A stretch of 64,000 nt of DNA from an uncultured Oribacterium sp. Lineage in GTDB: Bacteria; Bacillota; Clostridia; Lachnospirales; Lachnospiraceae. The notes under the pieces are model-generated. The model was not told the DNA's origin. It ran no database searches and was given only the letters and a program-made list of their open reading frames with translations. The DNA lies in NCBI GenBank assembly GCA_934270345.1, contig CAKQPT010000013.1:1-64000 (forward strand). Reading direction: 5' to 3'. Below, piece by piece: positions 24,705 to 34,390 of this stretch (positions are counted from its first letter, which is position 1; each line of letters begins with the position of its first letter). A program made the translations under genes and the position numbers.

Positions 24705-25810
24705 TTACCCTCCATCAATAATCCGAAATCCGCTGCCGGTTTCTTGCCGTAGCACTTCAACGTAACGACTCCGTTTCCAGTGTAGGCTTTGCCGTGGCCG
24801 GAGAATGTCGTCTGCGCTTTAATCTCAACGGCTGCTGCATCCGCTGTCGTGGCGAGCAGGTTCGGCCAGATCCGGCCTGCCGTTTTCTCAGTCACTCCGG
24901 CCACCGCGATATTCTGCGTATAAACTTTCGTCTTACCTTCGGTTGTCTCCACCCATCCGCTCGCAAGCGCGGTGAGTTTCGTCTGCGCAAATTTGTTCTC
25001 GAGCTGCGTCGCCCTGTTCTGCAGTGCGACGATTGCATTCAGGTTTGCCGTGATCTGCTTCTGCAGCGTGGCTGATGCCTCAGAACCAAGCGGGAGCTTG
25101 AAATACTCCCCCGCGCCTGCTGCCGATACTCTCCAGATGTAGAGCTCCGATGAATCACCGTCGATGTAGAGCGCATCACTCTGACCCTCATCCGGGAACT
25201 CCGCAAACGGTTTCACGACGATGTTCTTATCGTGCCAGCTATACCCATAATCTGATCCATCATCCTTCATGAGCATCTGCCCAGGCGTACCGCCGATGAT
25301 TCCGGCGTTCACGCGGTCGAACAGCTTCTTCAGCTCGTTGAAATTCCTGATCGGCGTGAATACTCCGTCGTCTGATACAGTAACTTCGGAGGCATTGAAA
25401 ACCTCGACGTTGATCTTCAGCTCGATGTACGAGATGCCGATGCCATTCTCTGCCGGGAGGTACTGAGACTTCGCATTCGCTACCAGAATGGCATAAAGAA
25501 TCTCACCTTCATCCGGGTCTTCTGCAAATAGCCCGCATTCGGTGAGATAGTAGAGTTCTTTTAATCCTGTGTTTGTGAGAATGGCCTGCAGAATGACGGT
25601 GCCCTGGTTGCCGTCTGGAATCGAAACACTCGCGAATCCGAAGCTCTGTTTCTCGTTCTTCAGCTTCGTTGCCTTTGATATATCCTCTTCCGTAGACCAC
25701 AGTCCGTCACCGGCCCGAACCTTCGTGAACCGGATCGTCGTCCTGCCGGCCTGGGCCTTTGCAATCAGGTTCCGGCCCTTCTCCGTTGTCTGATGCCTGT
25801 TAAAAATCAT
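24701..25810 (-). CDS. Tail-collar-type fibre protein
   Basis: Protein of 369 residues. The N-terminal 150 residues match the phage tail-collar fibre domain also seen in the DGR fibre (TTIRFTKVRAGDGLWSTEED, LYYLTECGLFAEDPDEGEILYAI). A middle segment has a short coiled coil (LQKQITANLNAIVALQNRA) and the C-terminus is a beta-rich tip. It overlaps both neighbours by 4 nt. Attaches to the baseplate after gpI; a structural fibre. Confidence 0.8.
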   Translation of the reverse strand: MIFNRHQTTEKGRNLIAKAQAGRTTIRFTKVRAGDGLWSTEEDISKATKLKNEKQSFGFASVSIPDGNQGTVILQAILTNTGLKELYYLTECGLFAEDPDEGEILYAILVANAKSQYLPAENGIGISYIELKINVEVFNASEVTVSDDGVFTPIRNFNELKKLFDRVNAGIIGGTPGQMLMKDDGSDYGYSWHDKNIVVKPFAEFPDEGQSDALYIDGDSSELYIWRVSAAGAGEYFKLPLGSEASATLQKQITANLNAIVALQNRATQLENKFAQTKLTALASGWVETTEGKTKVYTQNIAVAGVTEKTAGRIWPNLLATTADAAAVEIKAQTTFSGHGKAYTGNGVVTLKCYGKKPAADFGLLMEGK

Positions 25811-26718
25811 TCGCTACCTCCCATCGTCTGATGAATGTTTTGAGTGAGTCCCATTGCTACCGGCTTTACTCCGCTCGTCTCCATGCTGTCCATGCTCTCG
25901 TAGAACGTAGATGCTCGATGCTGCGTCACTCCGATGAGTTCCGGCTTGTCCTCGTGGATCTCCGCACTGCCGAGGTGCTCATAGAACGTATATTCCTTGT
26001 GCTGCGTGAGTCCAACGAGAACCGAAGCGTCGATCATCTCATCCTTTTTGATGTGCGGCATATCCATGCACATACTCTCAGATGTTCCGGCCGACTCCCA
26101 TACTCCGATGAACTCATCCCGGAATATCGCATTGTCCTCGGCATCAACTCGCACATCGTTTGAAAGCGTCTGCGTCACATGTTCTGTAGTGCCTGCTGCC
26201 TCCTTGAGTTCGTTATGAAGCTCTCGCATGATCGACACATATCTCATGTGAGACGAACAGTTTTTAATCCTAGTGATAGCCTGCGCAAGCTGCTCGTAGA
26301 GTTTATCCGTCATGCGGGCTTCTGTCTTTACGTCAAACGTGCCCGGCTCTCCCGGATTCTCCTGTTCCTCATACCATTCGACAATCTCACCACCACCGAA
26401 GATTGCCTTGATGATATCCTCTGTGGCAGCTTTGGTTCCGGCCGTCATATACGAAATGTACGCATTCCTTACAAGTTCTCGCTTTAATTCGATATCAAAT
26501 GACTCGTCATAGTAAGCAAGATTTGACTCGACCGCCATGTAATCAAGCATGTATTCTGGCATGTGATCTACATCGGCATACATTCTAGTGGTTGCTGATT
26601 TCTCAAGAATGACGCCGATTGCCCATTTCAATGCATACGATATCGCGACCACATCAGGGTCGTTTTTTAGCGGCTCCGGAAGCAGATCAATAATCTCTCC
26701 GTCTCGCAGGTTAATCAT
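25807..26718 (-). CDS. Baseplate protein, P2 gpI-like
   Basis: Protein of about 303 residues (start at the ATG 26718, GGAGG about 9 nt ahead; 26733 is also possible). The N-terminal 180 residues fit the P2 gpI/tail-protein-I family: INLRDGEIIDLLPEPLKNDP and YLEYMAVES-like segments. The C-terminal third has repeats of LIGVTQHKxxTFYE type (VGLTQHKEYTFYEHL, IGVTQHRASTFYESM, GLTQNIHQT). gpI caps the baseplate wedge next to gpJ and connects the fibres. Confidence 0.82.
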   Translation of the reverse strand: MINLRDGEIIDLLPEPLKNDPDVVAISYALKWAIGVILEKSATTRMYADVDHMPEYMLDYMAVESNLAYYDESFDIELKRELVRNAYISYMTAGTKAATEDIIKAIFGGGEIVEWYEEQENPGEPGTFDVKTEARMTDKLYEQLAQAITRIKNCSSHMRYVSIMRELHNELKEAAGTTEHVTQTLSNDVRVDAEDNAIFRDEFIGVWESAGTSESMCMDMPHIKKDEMIDASVLVGLTQHKEYTFYEHLGSAEIHEDKPELIGVTQHRASTFYESMDSMETSGVKPVAMGLTQNIHQTMGGSE

Positions 26719-27865
26719 TCTCCATTCCTCCATAAACTACGTTTACGGTTCCAGGAATTGCCACCGCGTCTTCTCCGATCTTTTCAAACACAGGGCGACG
26801 GTACTCGACGCGTTTTGCACCTGCTGCGAGTATCCGCTTTGTAAGTTCGTCAGGGTTCAGGTCTCGACCGATCTTCGACCTCTGCCATAGCTTGTAATCT
26901 TCAATCGCCATACTCACTTCCTTTTGGATCGTGGTTGCCTTGATCTTGTCGGATGAGTTTATGTAATATGTGAGGTCGATTGCATAAGTCTTCGTCGTCG
27001 GTGCCGCCGTTTCGATCTTATCAGTGAGCATCTTTTTCGTTTTATCAGAGATAAAGTTCTGAAGTTCTTTAAGATATTCTTCACCCGGGATTGCGCCACC
27101 AGTGAGGAGAACTGTAATGCGGACCACTCTAGGCGACGGTGACACGACAAGAACGTCCTCGACGGTCGAATCAAACATGCGGACAAGGTATTCATAAGCG
27201 CCTGTGGTTCCACCTGTTGTGAATCCATCAGGTGCCGCATAGATACGTTCTCTAAGATCGTCATCCGATTCTTTATCTCGTCCGTTCTCTGGTGCTGTTG
27301 TATTCGATACAGAATCAATGAAAGCGACGATATCAACCATCGTGTCAATCTCGCCAATCGAATACGCATTGCCGTTTCTGCCAGGAGTCAAGCATGTCGC
27401 ACTTACATCAACGAATGTATCGCCGGCTGGTATTTCGGTATATTCGTTTGTGGCAAAGTAAACATTGTCTCCAGCGGTCACTCGCGATCCGGCAGCAATC
27501 GGTGTCGCGGCAACTCTCGCCGTACTCATCGAGTATCGCATAGTAACGGATGCTCCAGCGGCATCACGGCGCGATACATGCTTTCCAATTCCGAGGCGTT
27601 CAAGATAATCTCCTGATGCATCCTTTATGGAATTCTGTCGAGCATTAAACTCAACTACCTTTAGTGCAAGAAAGAAGTAATATGAACATGTTTCAAGAAT
27701 GAGCCTTCTGTGGTCAGCCAATGGAAGCTGTTGATCGCCGCCTTCGAGCTGTGCCCGTTTCTCGTGGTATCGGTCAAGGATACCTTGCTCGCACTTCTCG
27801 AGCGTATAGCCTCCGATAAAATCGACATCCGGATAATCTGTGAGTTTTTTTAAACTGTCAGCCAT
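26711..27865 (-). CDS. Baseplate J-like protein
   Basis: Protein of 384 residues with the baseplate J/gp47 pattern: RLGIGKHVSRRDAAGASVTM, an AAGSRV segment, VDVSATCLTPGRNGNAYSIG, then NTTAPENGRDKESDDDLRER. gpJ is the wedge protein of contractile-tail baseplates. Overlaps gp25 by 8 nt and gpI at its end, as usual in the J-I-fibre order. Confidence 0.92.
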   Translation of the reverse strand: MADSLKKLTDYPDVDFIGGYTLEKCEQGILDRYHEKRAQLEGGDQQLPLADHRRLILETCSYYFFLALKVVEFNARQNSIKDASGDYLERLGIGKHVSRRDAAGASVTMRYSMSTARVAATPIAAGSRVTAGDNVYFATNEYTEIPAGDTFVDVSATCLTPGRNGNAYSIGEIDTMVDIVAFIDSVSNTTAPENGRDKESDDDLRERIYAAPDGFTTGGTTGAYEYLVRMFDSTVEDVLVVSPSPRVVRITVLLTGGAIPGEEYLKELQNFISDKTKKMLTDKIETAAPTTKTYAIDLTYYINSSDKIKATTIQKEVSMAIEDYKLWQRSKIGRDLNPDELTKRILAAGAKRVEYRRPVFEKIGEDAVAIPGTVNVVYGGMEND

Positions 27866-28166
27866 TGCTTTGATTCCTTTCCAGTGTGATGATCGGTTTT
27901 ACATATCCCTGGTCAGTTGTTTCTTCGCACTTCACGCCGACAACCTTTAGTTCTGGAATATAGGTTTCGAACTGTTCCATGCACTGAACCGCTAAATCTG
28001 TAGGAATATCATTGACCGGCTCGGACAACACATCCCAATCGATTCCGAAATCTCGAGCGAGTGGGATGCTTCCTCGTCTTGTTGAAAGAAGAACATTTGC
28101 CTGGCGTTTGAGCTCAATGTATTCATCGCTGCTGTCGGTGAACTGAACAGTAAAATTATCCATCAT
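27858..28166 (-). CDS. Baseplate wedge protein, gpW/gp25 family
   Basis: Protein of 102 residues. The family pattern is visible: ELKRQANVLLSTRRGSIPLA, DFGIDWDVLSEPVND, then a C-terminal strand pair. gp25-type proteins form the conserved wedge core at the start of the sheath. Its ATG overlaps the gpU stop codon (two tandem ATG codons; the first is used here). Confidence 0.9.
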   Translation of the reverse strand: MMDNFTVQFTDSSDEYIELKRQANVLLSTRRGSIPLARDFGIDWDVLSEPVNDIPTDLAVQCMEQFETYIPELKVVGVKCEETTDQGYVKPIITLERNQSNG

Positions 28167-28552
28167 CCGTACTCCTTAAACGTCACGTCTATTCCAATCT
28201 CGAACACTGCACCATTATGCATGACGATTGACCAACCCTCGCTCATGCTCGTGATCAGGCACCGTCTATCCATGATGGGCCTTCCTCCGATGACAAGATA
28301 GTGAATCATCTTCTGATGCATCATCTGTCGAATTCGTTCCTGCTGCCGGCGGGGATTTACGCCATAATCAACACGAAGCCAAATGGTCATTGTCGCCTCA
28401 TCCAGTTTCTCGCCCGTGACCTCGAGACGGCCCTTGTACCACGGGGTTTCATGTTCGGTTGTGTTTAATGATCTCGAAACTTTTAAATCCTTAAACGTCA
28501 AAGCCTGTTCGTCGCTCACTCTGAACTTTAAACTTCCGAATCTTCCAACCAT
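28163..28552 (-). CDS. Tail protein, P2 gpU-like
   Basis: Protein of 129 residues, start at 28552 with GGAGG 7 nt ahead. MVGRFGSLKFRVSDEQ, then LVIGGRPIMDRRCLITSMSE and a final DVTFKEYG fit the gpU tail terminator family of P2-like phages. It lies 3 bp after the spike gene. Known gpU proteins cap or complete the tail. Confidence 0.82.
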   Translation of the reverse strand: MVGRFGSLKFRVSDEQALTFKDLKVSRSLNTTEHETPWYKGRLEVTGEKLDEATMTIWLRVDYGVNPRRQQERIRQMMHQKMIHYLVIGGRPIMDRRCLITSMSEGWSIVMHNGAVFEIGIDVTFKEYG

Positions 28553-28554
28553 GT

Positions 28555-28971
28555 TTATCCTCCAAGAGCACTGATTCTCTTTTCGTGATCTTTTAGTTTC
28601 TCTATAATTTCTGACACCGTAATAGAGCCACCACCATTGAGCGTGATGGATGAGCCCTTCAGCGTAATTGCTCCACCGACCGCCTGAAGCGCTGCGCCTG
28701 CTGCAAGATCCATCCAAAATGCATCCGCGCCGGATACGGGAGGTTTGTTCTGCCCGTTCCAAATGAGCCCCATTACAACCCCCATGCTTGATCCATTGGC
28801 GAGGTGGAGGACGAGGACCATCTGGTCTTTCTTCGGCATGCGGTACTGACCGCCGAATGCGAAATACGGCATCTCATCTGTACCACCATCGCCGCGATCC
28901 TGGTAAGCCACGCTCACTGTGCCGGCTGCATAATTCACGGAGCTCACGGTTCCAATTCTTATTCCGTCCAT
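28555..28971 (-). CDS. Baseplate spike, gpV-like
   Basis: Protein of 138 residues. N-terminal OB-fold (IRIGTVSSVNYAAGTVSVAY, then MPKKDQMVLVLHLANGSSMG), then a short beta-helical stretch (ITLKGSSITLNGGGSITVSE) and a helical end. It is shorter than P2 gpV. The ATG overlaps the stop codon of the hub gene. Spike that tops the tail tube and pierces the envelope. Confidence 0.85.
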   Translation of the reverse strand: MDGIRIGTVSSVNYAAGTVSVAYQDRGDGGTDEMPYFAFGGQYRMPKKDQMVLVLHLANGSSMGVVMGLIWNGQNKPPVSGADAFWMDLAAGAALQAVGGAITLKGSSITLNGGGSITVSEIIEKLKDHEKRISALGG

Positions 28972-30098
28972 CACTTACTTTTCGCTTTCTTTTTCTTTTT
29001 CTTTTGAACTTCTGTCTGCTGCAGCTGACCGTTTGCGTTAAAACGCGGCATGCACTTATGTAGTGTCACGTTTTGCTTAATGCCATTCGAGCTAAGGGAT
29101 ACAGAGACTTTATCTACAAGATATTTGCCATCCGGCCTTCCGAGATTCACAATCTCTATCGTGGTTGAAGCAAAGAGAAACGGGTTGAATAGCGTCGGGC
29201 TGAACGTCATCGATACCTGCTTTTTGTTTTCTTCATTCACCTTGCTAGAAACAATACTTTGTGCATCTGCAAGGCTGTCTGCTTTTTCGTTGATAACAAG
29301 CAGACGCTCCGGCGATCCTATGGTAGCCGTGAATGTCTTTGCCGTTTTCGCATCTGTATATTTCAACTGGCCTCCTGTATATGTTCCCTGTAGCGTGGTA
29401 TTCCACGACCAGCCGGGCTGTATTTCGTGCATAGGCCATTCTTCATATCCATCAGTCGTATTGTACGGTGTCGAGCCCGGGTATTCCCCAAAGAAGGTGA
29501 AAGCATCTCGTGCTTCATACATCGTCTCGTCGTAGATAACGAGGCCGACTTTATAAACCTTCAGCATCAGTCCGTACTTAGAACAAAGGTTGGATAAAAA
29601 ATCGGAATCAGTCGCATCAGACTGCTCGATGCTGGCAACCGGTACGTCGTTCGCATTGTAGTAGAGCTTCGTCATTCCGTATTTCGCCATGATCTCGGTG
29701 GCGATCTGTCTGATCGTCACATTCTTCCAGGTCTTCGTTCTCTTCGTCTCCTTGAATTCACTGTTTGCTGGCTGTGAAATAGCCTTGACAGTAATGGTTC
29801 TAGGAGCTCCGGAATAGGTGATATCGTCAATGCAAAAATTTCCACAATGATATGTGAGATCCTGCTTATTGACGTACCAATTTTTTAAAACAATGGTTAC
29901 ATCAAGGTCCTTACCCTTTTCTGGGCACCATTGAAGATTGTCGCGGTTATCAAATACAAGTGTTATGTCATCTAAAGACCCGGATGAATTATCGGTATAG
30001 GACAAAGATTTGAGTTGCTTGGAGATATCCAATGCGGCTCCATCGTATTTAATATCTACATAAGAGCCTCTTGCGTATGCTGGGTATACACTGCTCAT
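28971..30098 (-). CDS. Baseplate hub, gpD/XkdQ-like
   Basis: Protein of 375 residues, from MSSVYPAYARGSYVDIKYDG. The order of beta-rich segments (ITVKAISQPANSEFKETKRT, a DFLSNLCSKYGLMLKVY segment, then KADSLADAQSIVSSKVNEEN) matches the late control protein D hub family. The last residues are a Lys-rich tail (KKKKKKAKSK) of unknown use. It binds the spike and tube. Confidence 0.85.
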   Translation of the reverse strand: MSSVYPAYARGSYVDIKYDGAALDISKQLKSLSYTDNSSGSLDDITLVFDNRDNLQWCPEKGKDLDVTIVLKNWYVNKQDLTYHCGNFCIDDITYSGAPRTITVKAISQPANSEFKETKRTKTWKNVTIRQIATEIMAKYGMTKLYYNANDVPVASIEQSDATDSDFLSNLCSKYGLMLKVYKVGLVIYDETMYEARDAFTFFGEYPGSTPYNTTDGYEEWPMHEIQPGWSWNTTLQGTYTGGQLKYTDAKTAKTFTATIGSPERLLVINEKADSLADAQSIVSSKVNEENKKQVSMTFSPTLFNPFLFASTTIEIVNLGRPDGKYLVDKVSVSLSSNGIKQNVTLHKCMPRFNANGQLQQTEVQKKKKKKAKSK

Positions 30099-30322
30099 GA
30101 CATACTATCCCTCCATAATGCTGCGTCTGTTTCCGTTGAAATATCTTCCGTGTTCTCGTTTTCGATATCTGGAACATTCAAAATGATTCCACCATCAAAA
30201 ATCAGAGTTTCTATATACTGCTGGTTTGCGTCCATTAAAGTCGGAAAGGCGTGATCATCTCCATACACTCGTTTCGAGATGATGTCCCATGTGTCACCTG
30301 CAATCGTTGTGTATGTACTCAT
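30095..30322 (-). CDS. Tail protein X (LysM-like), P2 gpX family
   Basis: Protein of 75 residues with a LysM-type fold (TTIAGDTWDIISKRVYG, then IFDGGIILNVPDI). Start at the ATG 30322, GGAGG 7 nt ahead. gpX links the tail tube to the hub. Overlaps the gpD start by 4 nt. Confidence 0.85.
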   Translation of the reverse strand: MSTYTTIAGDTWDIISKRVYGDDHAFPTLMDANQQYIETLIFDGGIILNVPDIENENTEDISTETDAALWRDSMS

Positions 30323-30337
30323 AATCACGCCTCCGCT

Positions 30338-33300
30338 TTAAAATTTAGTTCTTAGTTTGTTCTTGATGAATTCTTCCATCTGAGCTTCGAACTCGGCCTG
30401 CTTTGCAGACAGAGCATCATCGATATCCTGCCTGCTTGCGTTTCCGTAGATCGTCACCTGTGGTGAGAACACGAAATTTCCGAACGATGCAGATCTGCGG
30501 TCACCCGATGTATCGAGTGCCAGAAGTTCATTTCTGTTTGCCCCGAGCATCTGGCCTGCCTTCTCCCAGATAGCAAGGTTCTCGCGCCTGCTGCTTCTCT
30601 GGAAACTGATAACAGCCTCCATGCCAGCTTCGCCCGCGATGGACGGTCCATTGGTGAATCCACCTTTCGCAAGGTAGGAGAGTTTAGGTAACGAGAATGT
30701 TTTCCCGCCACCGAGACTTTTAGGCACCCAGTCAGGAATCTTTATAGAGCCGATTCTCGAGAATAGGCCGTTGACAATTCCGATGATCGCATTGAGCGGC
30801 GCTTTGGCTAAACCGACAAGGGCATCGAATGCGTTACCAAAAATGCTTTTTATTCCATCCCATGCCTGCTGCCAATTCGCAGTGAATACTCCTGTGACGA
30901 ATTCAATCAAGCCACTGAACACTCCCTGTATGCCCTGGACAACCTGGAGGATTGTACTTGTGAATCCGTCGAATGCTCCGAGTACAGCTGGTATGACAAA
31001 GCTCCCGAATTCGAGGAGCAGAGTGACGATGGCCCCGATTACCGGAGACAATGCTCCGATTACCTGTGCCGCCGTCGTGAATACCGTCATGATAATCGAA
31101 CCGACATTTGTAATAATCGATCCGATTGTTGGGGCTGCTGCCGTGAATGCATTCAGTATGATTGGTATTACAGTCTGTGTGGTGAATGTGAAAATGGTCT
31201 CGATGGCCGGTTTCACATATGTCATAGAGAATGTAACAATCTGCTGCAGCACTCCCATTCCAGACTGCAAGATGGTTGTCAGCCCGCCGAATGCGTTTCC
31301 TGCGTCCTGCCCAAACATGTTTGCGATTGCGCTTTGCACAGGTGACAACGCGTTTGCGACGCCGCCATCCTGAAACAAACCACTCACGAACGTCTTTACT
31401 GTTTCGAGCTTTCCTCTAAAAAGTTCAAAAACCTGCAAGCCGCGCTTTCCGAATACCTTCTCGACAATCACTCCGATGTCGTCGAAGTGATCTCCGAGGA
31501 TTCCTACGAGCGCGATGATTCCAGACAGCGCGAGCATGACCGGTGCTGCATGGGTCACGATCCCGGTCAGCGCACCCGATAGTGGAGACATTAATCCAGC
31601 GATTCCACTTGCCGCTCCGCCAACGTTTAGATTTTTCAAAACGGAACCGCCGGCACCAAGAAGCGGCGCGATAATGTTGTTTTGTCCGAACAATCCACCG
31701 AGGATTCTCTGCGGGATTGAAAGAGATGGTGCTGACGCGCGCCGGCTATTGCTCCCACCGATAGATCTCAGCGGAGTCGAGAGCTCATTCTTCGTTCCAT
31801 TAAGGATAGCTGGCAATGTGGTTCCATCACTTCTGCTATTCAGTTCAACAGTGTTCCAAAAACTCTGAACGGCATCACTGACAATTCCAGACAATCCGGT
31901 ATTGGGTTTCATCTTACCAATGTTTGATTTGACACTGGAAAAATAACCTCCTATGCCGTTTTTCGCGTTTCTTCCGGCTGATGTAATATTGCGAAGGATT
32001 CCGCCCTTTCTTCCACCTTTTCGCATTTTTTTACCGAGCAGTAGATCATATATATTGTCCGGTGCATTTATCACGGAATCAATAAGTCCACCACTCCGTC
32101 CGCCAAATGCGAGCTTATCCCCAAATAGAAGATCTGCTCCTCCGCCGATGGCGCCCTCGATGGTTGGAGCGAATTTCATAGCGACAAACGCTGCGCCAAC
32201 TTTCCCGATTCCAGAAACGACCGCATCGCCATTCTTGTTGACATAATCAACGAGTTTGGTGATATACGGAAGTGCGTTCTGAATAGCGTCACTCAGTTTT
32301 CCGATACCTTTTGTGGCGAGGTCTGCGAGCGTTCCCGAAAGCTCTTGCAACTGCGGAACATTTTTATCAAGGTCTATGAATAAATTTTTCAGCCCCTTGT
32401 TGACGGAAATGTTGAGTGGCACAAATTGCTTGCCCAAATCTTCACGCAAATTCTTGAGCGCGTTTTCCCGGAGCTGCTTCTGTGCTTTCGGGTCGTTGTT
32501 AACCATTATGTCGAACTCTCTTTGCATGCTGCTCTTCTGGATTATGTTTCCATTGGCATCTCTCTTTTCGCTCCAAAGATCGCTATTAGAAACCATATCA
32601 AGAGCTCTCTGGTACACGTCGAGGTTTCCGACAATTTTTGCTCCTCCCTCAGATGCCCATATTCCAAATAACTGTCCTACAGCATCCAGTCTTCTATAGT
32701 CCGGAAGGTTTGCAATACCGTCAAAAATTTTGCCGAGAGTTCCGACACCATCTGACCGTAGTCCCTTTGCTACTTGCTCGGCGGACATGCCAAATTCAGA
32801 AAGAATAGCCTTCTGTTTTTTGGTCATATTCTCTCCGTGCGATAGGTTCAGGTACATGCGCTTAACCGATGTTCCAACGCTATCAGCAGCAACTCCCGTC
32901 GCAAGCATGGCATCTGCAAGAGCTGCCGTGGTCTCCGGAGCTACACCAGCAACTTGCCCGAGGGAAGCTGATTGATTCACAGCTTTGGCGATTTCAGCCG
33001 CCGTTGTTGCCGAATTAGCACCAAGATAGTTGATCTGATTCGCTAATGTCATCACCTGTTCGTGAGACATGTTAAATGCGTTCTCCCATTTAGAGGAGTA
33101 ATCGGAAGCTTCTTTTGCCTCAATGTCCCATGCTGTGGCCATTACAGCGGCATCCTTTGCTAAACCACCGATGACGTTCCCATCTTTGTCGAACTTGAAT
33201 ATCTGTTCTATAGCCTTTCCGGACTGTCCGAGATCTGCCGTCATTTCAGTGAGGTATTCATGCGTGAGTGGGACTTCTGTGCTTAAATTTTGTATAGCGT

Positions 33301-33655
33301 CATATACTAGGTCATAGTTCTGTGCATAGGTTTTTCCATTAAGTATGCTTCCATCTGATTTGCGTGCAATCGATTCGGAAATTTTACCGTTTGCGTCTGC
33401 CAGGCCCTCTACGTATTTTGTAACAAGCGTCATCTGGCTTTGATACTCAGATGCCGCATCAGTACACTTTGCGATCGCTCCGACTGTAGCCGTAGTGAGG
33501 GCCGCCATAGACGCAATTCCAACCGTGCCAATAGTGCTGATGCTTTTTGAAAAACTGCTGATTCTTTTCTGGGATGAATTAAGTGTCTGCACAAGACTCT
33601 TATCCATCTTCCCGGCTATTCGAATTGTGAGTTCTAGTGCTTTTCCTTTTGCCAT
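30338..33655 (-). CDS. Tail tape measure protein
   Basis: Protein of 1105 residues, the longest gene, as expected of the ruler that sets tail length. The N-terminal region is a typical tape measure core (QINYLGANSATTAAEIAKAV, GVAADSVGTSVKRMYLNLS). A central Gly/Ala-rich region and several long hydrophobic segments follow (IIAPLLGAGG, VTHAAPVMLALSGIIALVGI, and VTLLLEFGSFVIPAV). A membrane-spanning part in the tape measure fits DNA passage. It follows the frameshifted chaperone gene. Confidence 0.93.
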   Translation of the reverse strand: MAKGKALELTIRIAGKMDKSLVQTLNSSQKRISSFSKSISTIGTVGIASMAALTTATVGAIAKCTDAASEYQSQMTLVTKYVEGLADANGKISESIARKSDGSILNGKTYAQNYDLVYDAIQNLSTEVPLTHEYLTEMTADLGQSGKAIEQIFKFDKDGNVIGGLAKDAAVMATAWDIEAKEASDYSSKWENAFNMSHEQVMTLANQINYLGANSATTAAEIAKAVNQSASLGQVAGVAPETTAALADAMLATGVAADSVGTSVKRMYLNLSHGENMTKKQKAILSEFGMSAEQVAKGLRSDGVGTLGKIFDGIANLPDYRRLDAVGQLFGIWASEGGAKIVGNLDVYQRALDMVSNSDLWSEKRDANGNIIQKSSMQREFDIMVNNDPKAQKQLRENALKNLREDLGKQFVPLNISVNKGLKNLFIDLDKNVPQLQELSGTLADLATKGIGKLSDAIQNALPYITKLVDYVNKNGDAVVSGIGKVGAAFVAMKFAPTIEGAIGGGADLLFGDKLAFGGRSGGLIDSVINAPDNIYDLLLGKKMRKGGRKGGILRNITSAGRNAKNGIGGYFSSVKSNIGKMKPNTGLSGIVSDAVQSFWNTVELNSRSDGTTLPAILNGTKNELSTPLRSIGGSNSRRASAPSLSIPQRILGGLFGQNNIIAPLLGAGGSVLKNLNVGGAASGIAGLMSPLSGALTGIVTHAAPVMLALSGIIALVGILGDHFDDIGVIVEKVFGKRGLQVFELFRGKLETVKTFVSGLFQDGGVANALSPVQSAIANMFGQDAGNAFGGLTTILQSGMGVLQQIVTFSMTYVKPAIETIFTFTTQTVIPIILNAFTAAAPTIGSIITNVGSIIMTVFTTAAQVIGALSPVIGAIVTLLLEFGSFVIPAVLGAFDGFTSTILQVVQGIQGVFSGLIEFVTGVFTANWQQAWDGIKSIFGNAFDALVGLAKAPLNAIIGIVNGLFSRIGSIKIPDWVPKSLGGGKTFSLPKLSYLAKGGFTNGPSIAGEAGMEAVISFQRSSRRENLAIWEKAGQMLGANRNELLALDTSGDRRSASFGNFVFSPQVTIYGNASRQDIDDALSAKQAEFEAQMEEFIKNKLRTKF

Positions 33656-33795
33656 TCCTGAACAACCTCGTTGTTAATTTCAACAAACTCTCGTATTGGC
33701 AAATTCAAATAGAAATCGAGCCCCGTATTTGTGGCGGCGGCCAGTTTGATTGCCGCCTTTCGGAGCTCTTTTGCTGTTGCATTTACTCGAAAAAA
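33634..33795 (-). CDS. -1 frame extension of the tail chaperone
   Basis: This frame has no ribosome binding site and is read after slippage at 33789-33795. After FF it continues RVNATAKELRKAAIKLA and ends EVVQEWQKEKH, about 50 residues. It overlaps the tape measure start. The fused product is the analogue of lambda gpGT and P2 E+E'. Confidence 0.8.
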   Translation of the reverse strand, partial: FFRVNATAKELRKAAIKLAAATNTGLDFYLNLPIREFVEINNEVVQEWQKEKH

Positions 33796-34379
33796 CTCGG
33801 AGAGTTTACCTTCACTTTCAGCTTGAGAAGTTCGATAAGCGGGAGATTTGTAAAAAACTCTTCTGGGAGCCCTGTCGCTGTCGATGCAATGATGCATGCA
33901 TAGAAATAATTCGTTGACGTATCTGCTGACACAATGCCCTCAGAAGCCATTCTGTTCTCAGCGGCCGACTCATCCATACTGGTGAGACTTGCGATTCCGG
34001 ATAAATCGACTTCTTTATACGTCTTCCCGTCAAAGATATACGGCTTTTCAAACTTCATCGTATGATCTTCGCTATCCGCCACGACATTCAGATATCCGGT
34101 AACAAACTGGCTAACCTTTTTCGAAACAGGACGCGGCGCAAGCTTAAAGAACTCGATCGGGAACTTTGTGGCCTTTGCTGCGAGCTTTCTTGTGAACGCT
34201 GTTGATGTTTCCGGAAGAACAGAAGCTGCAACTTCTCTTTCACTAAAGCACTCGTTCTGAGCGTCGATCGCATCTGAGATTTTCAGATTCTCGATTCCTG
34301 ATAAATCAATCTCGGTGTGTTCTGTTCCCTCGAAAGCGTATGGCTTTTTGAGTTTAATGATATTCTTACTTTCTCCCAT
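33783..34379 (-). CDS. Tail assembly chaperone (gpG-like)
   Basis: Protein of 198 residues (start at the ATG 34379 with GGAGG 5 nt ahead; the GTG at 34391 is less likely). It contains two copies of a similar half: KPYAFEGTEHTEIDLSGIEN and KPYIFDGKTYKEVDLSGIAS, so it may have arisen by internal duplication. It ends just after a slippery heptamer. With its -1 extension it bridges tube, sheath and tape measure during tail assembly; neither is usually found in the finished virion. Confidence 0.85.
   Translation of the reverse strand: MGESKNIIKLKKPYAFEGTEHTEIDLSGIENLKISDAIDAQNECFSEREVAASVLPETSTAFTRKLAAKATKFPIEFFKLAPRPVSKKVSQFVTGYLNVVADSEDHTMKFEKPYIFDGKTYKEVDLSGIASLTSMDESAAENRMASEGIVSADTSTNYFYACIIASTATGLPEEFFTNLPLIELLKLKVKVNSPSFFE
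33789..33795 (-). other. Programmed -1 frameshift site
   Basis: Slippery heptamer T TTT TTC (read in the 0 frame as AGT TTT TTC) followed directly by GAG and the stop TAA. The downstream frame is in -1 phase (shift 2 modulo 3) as expected. Confidence 0.8.
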
Positions 34380-34390
34380 CTTATCCTCCA

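Noticed and set aside
33634-33897. The second chaperone frame as an independent gene
   Set aside because: No ribosome binding site, and the frame lies in -1 phase after a slippery site, so it is read by frameshifting.
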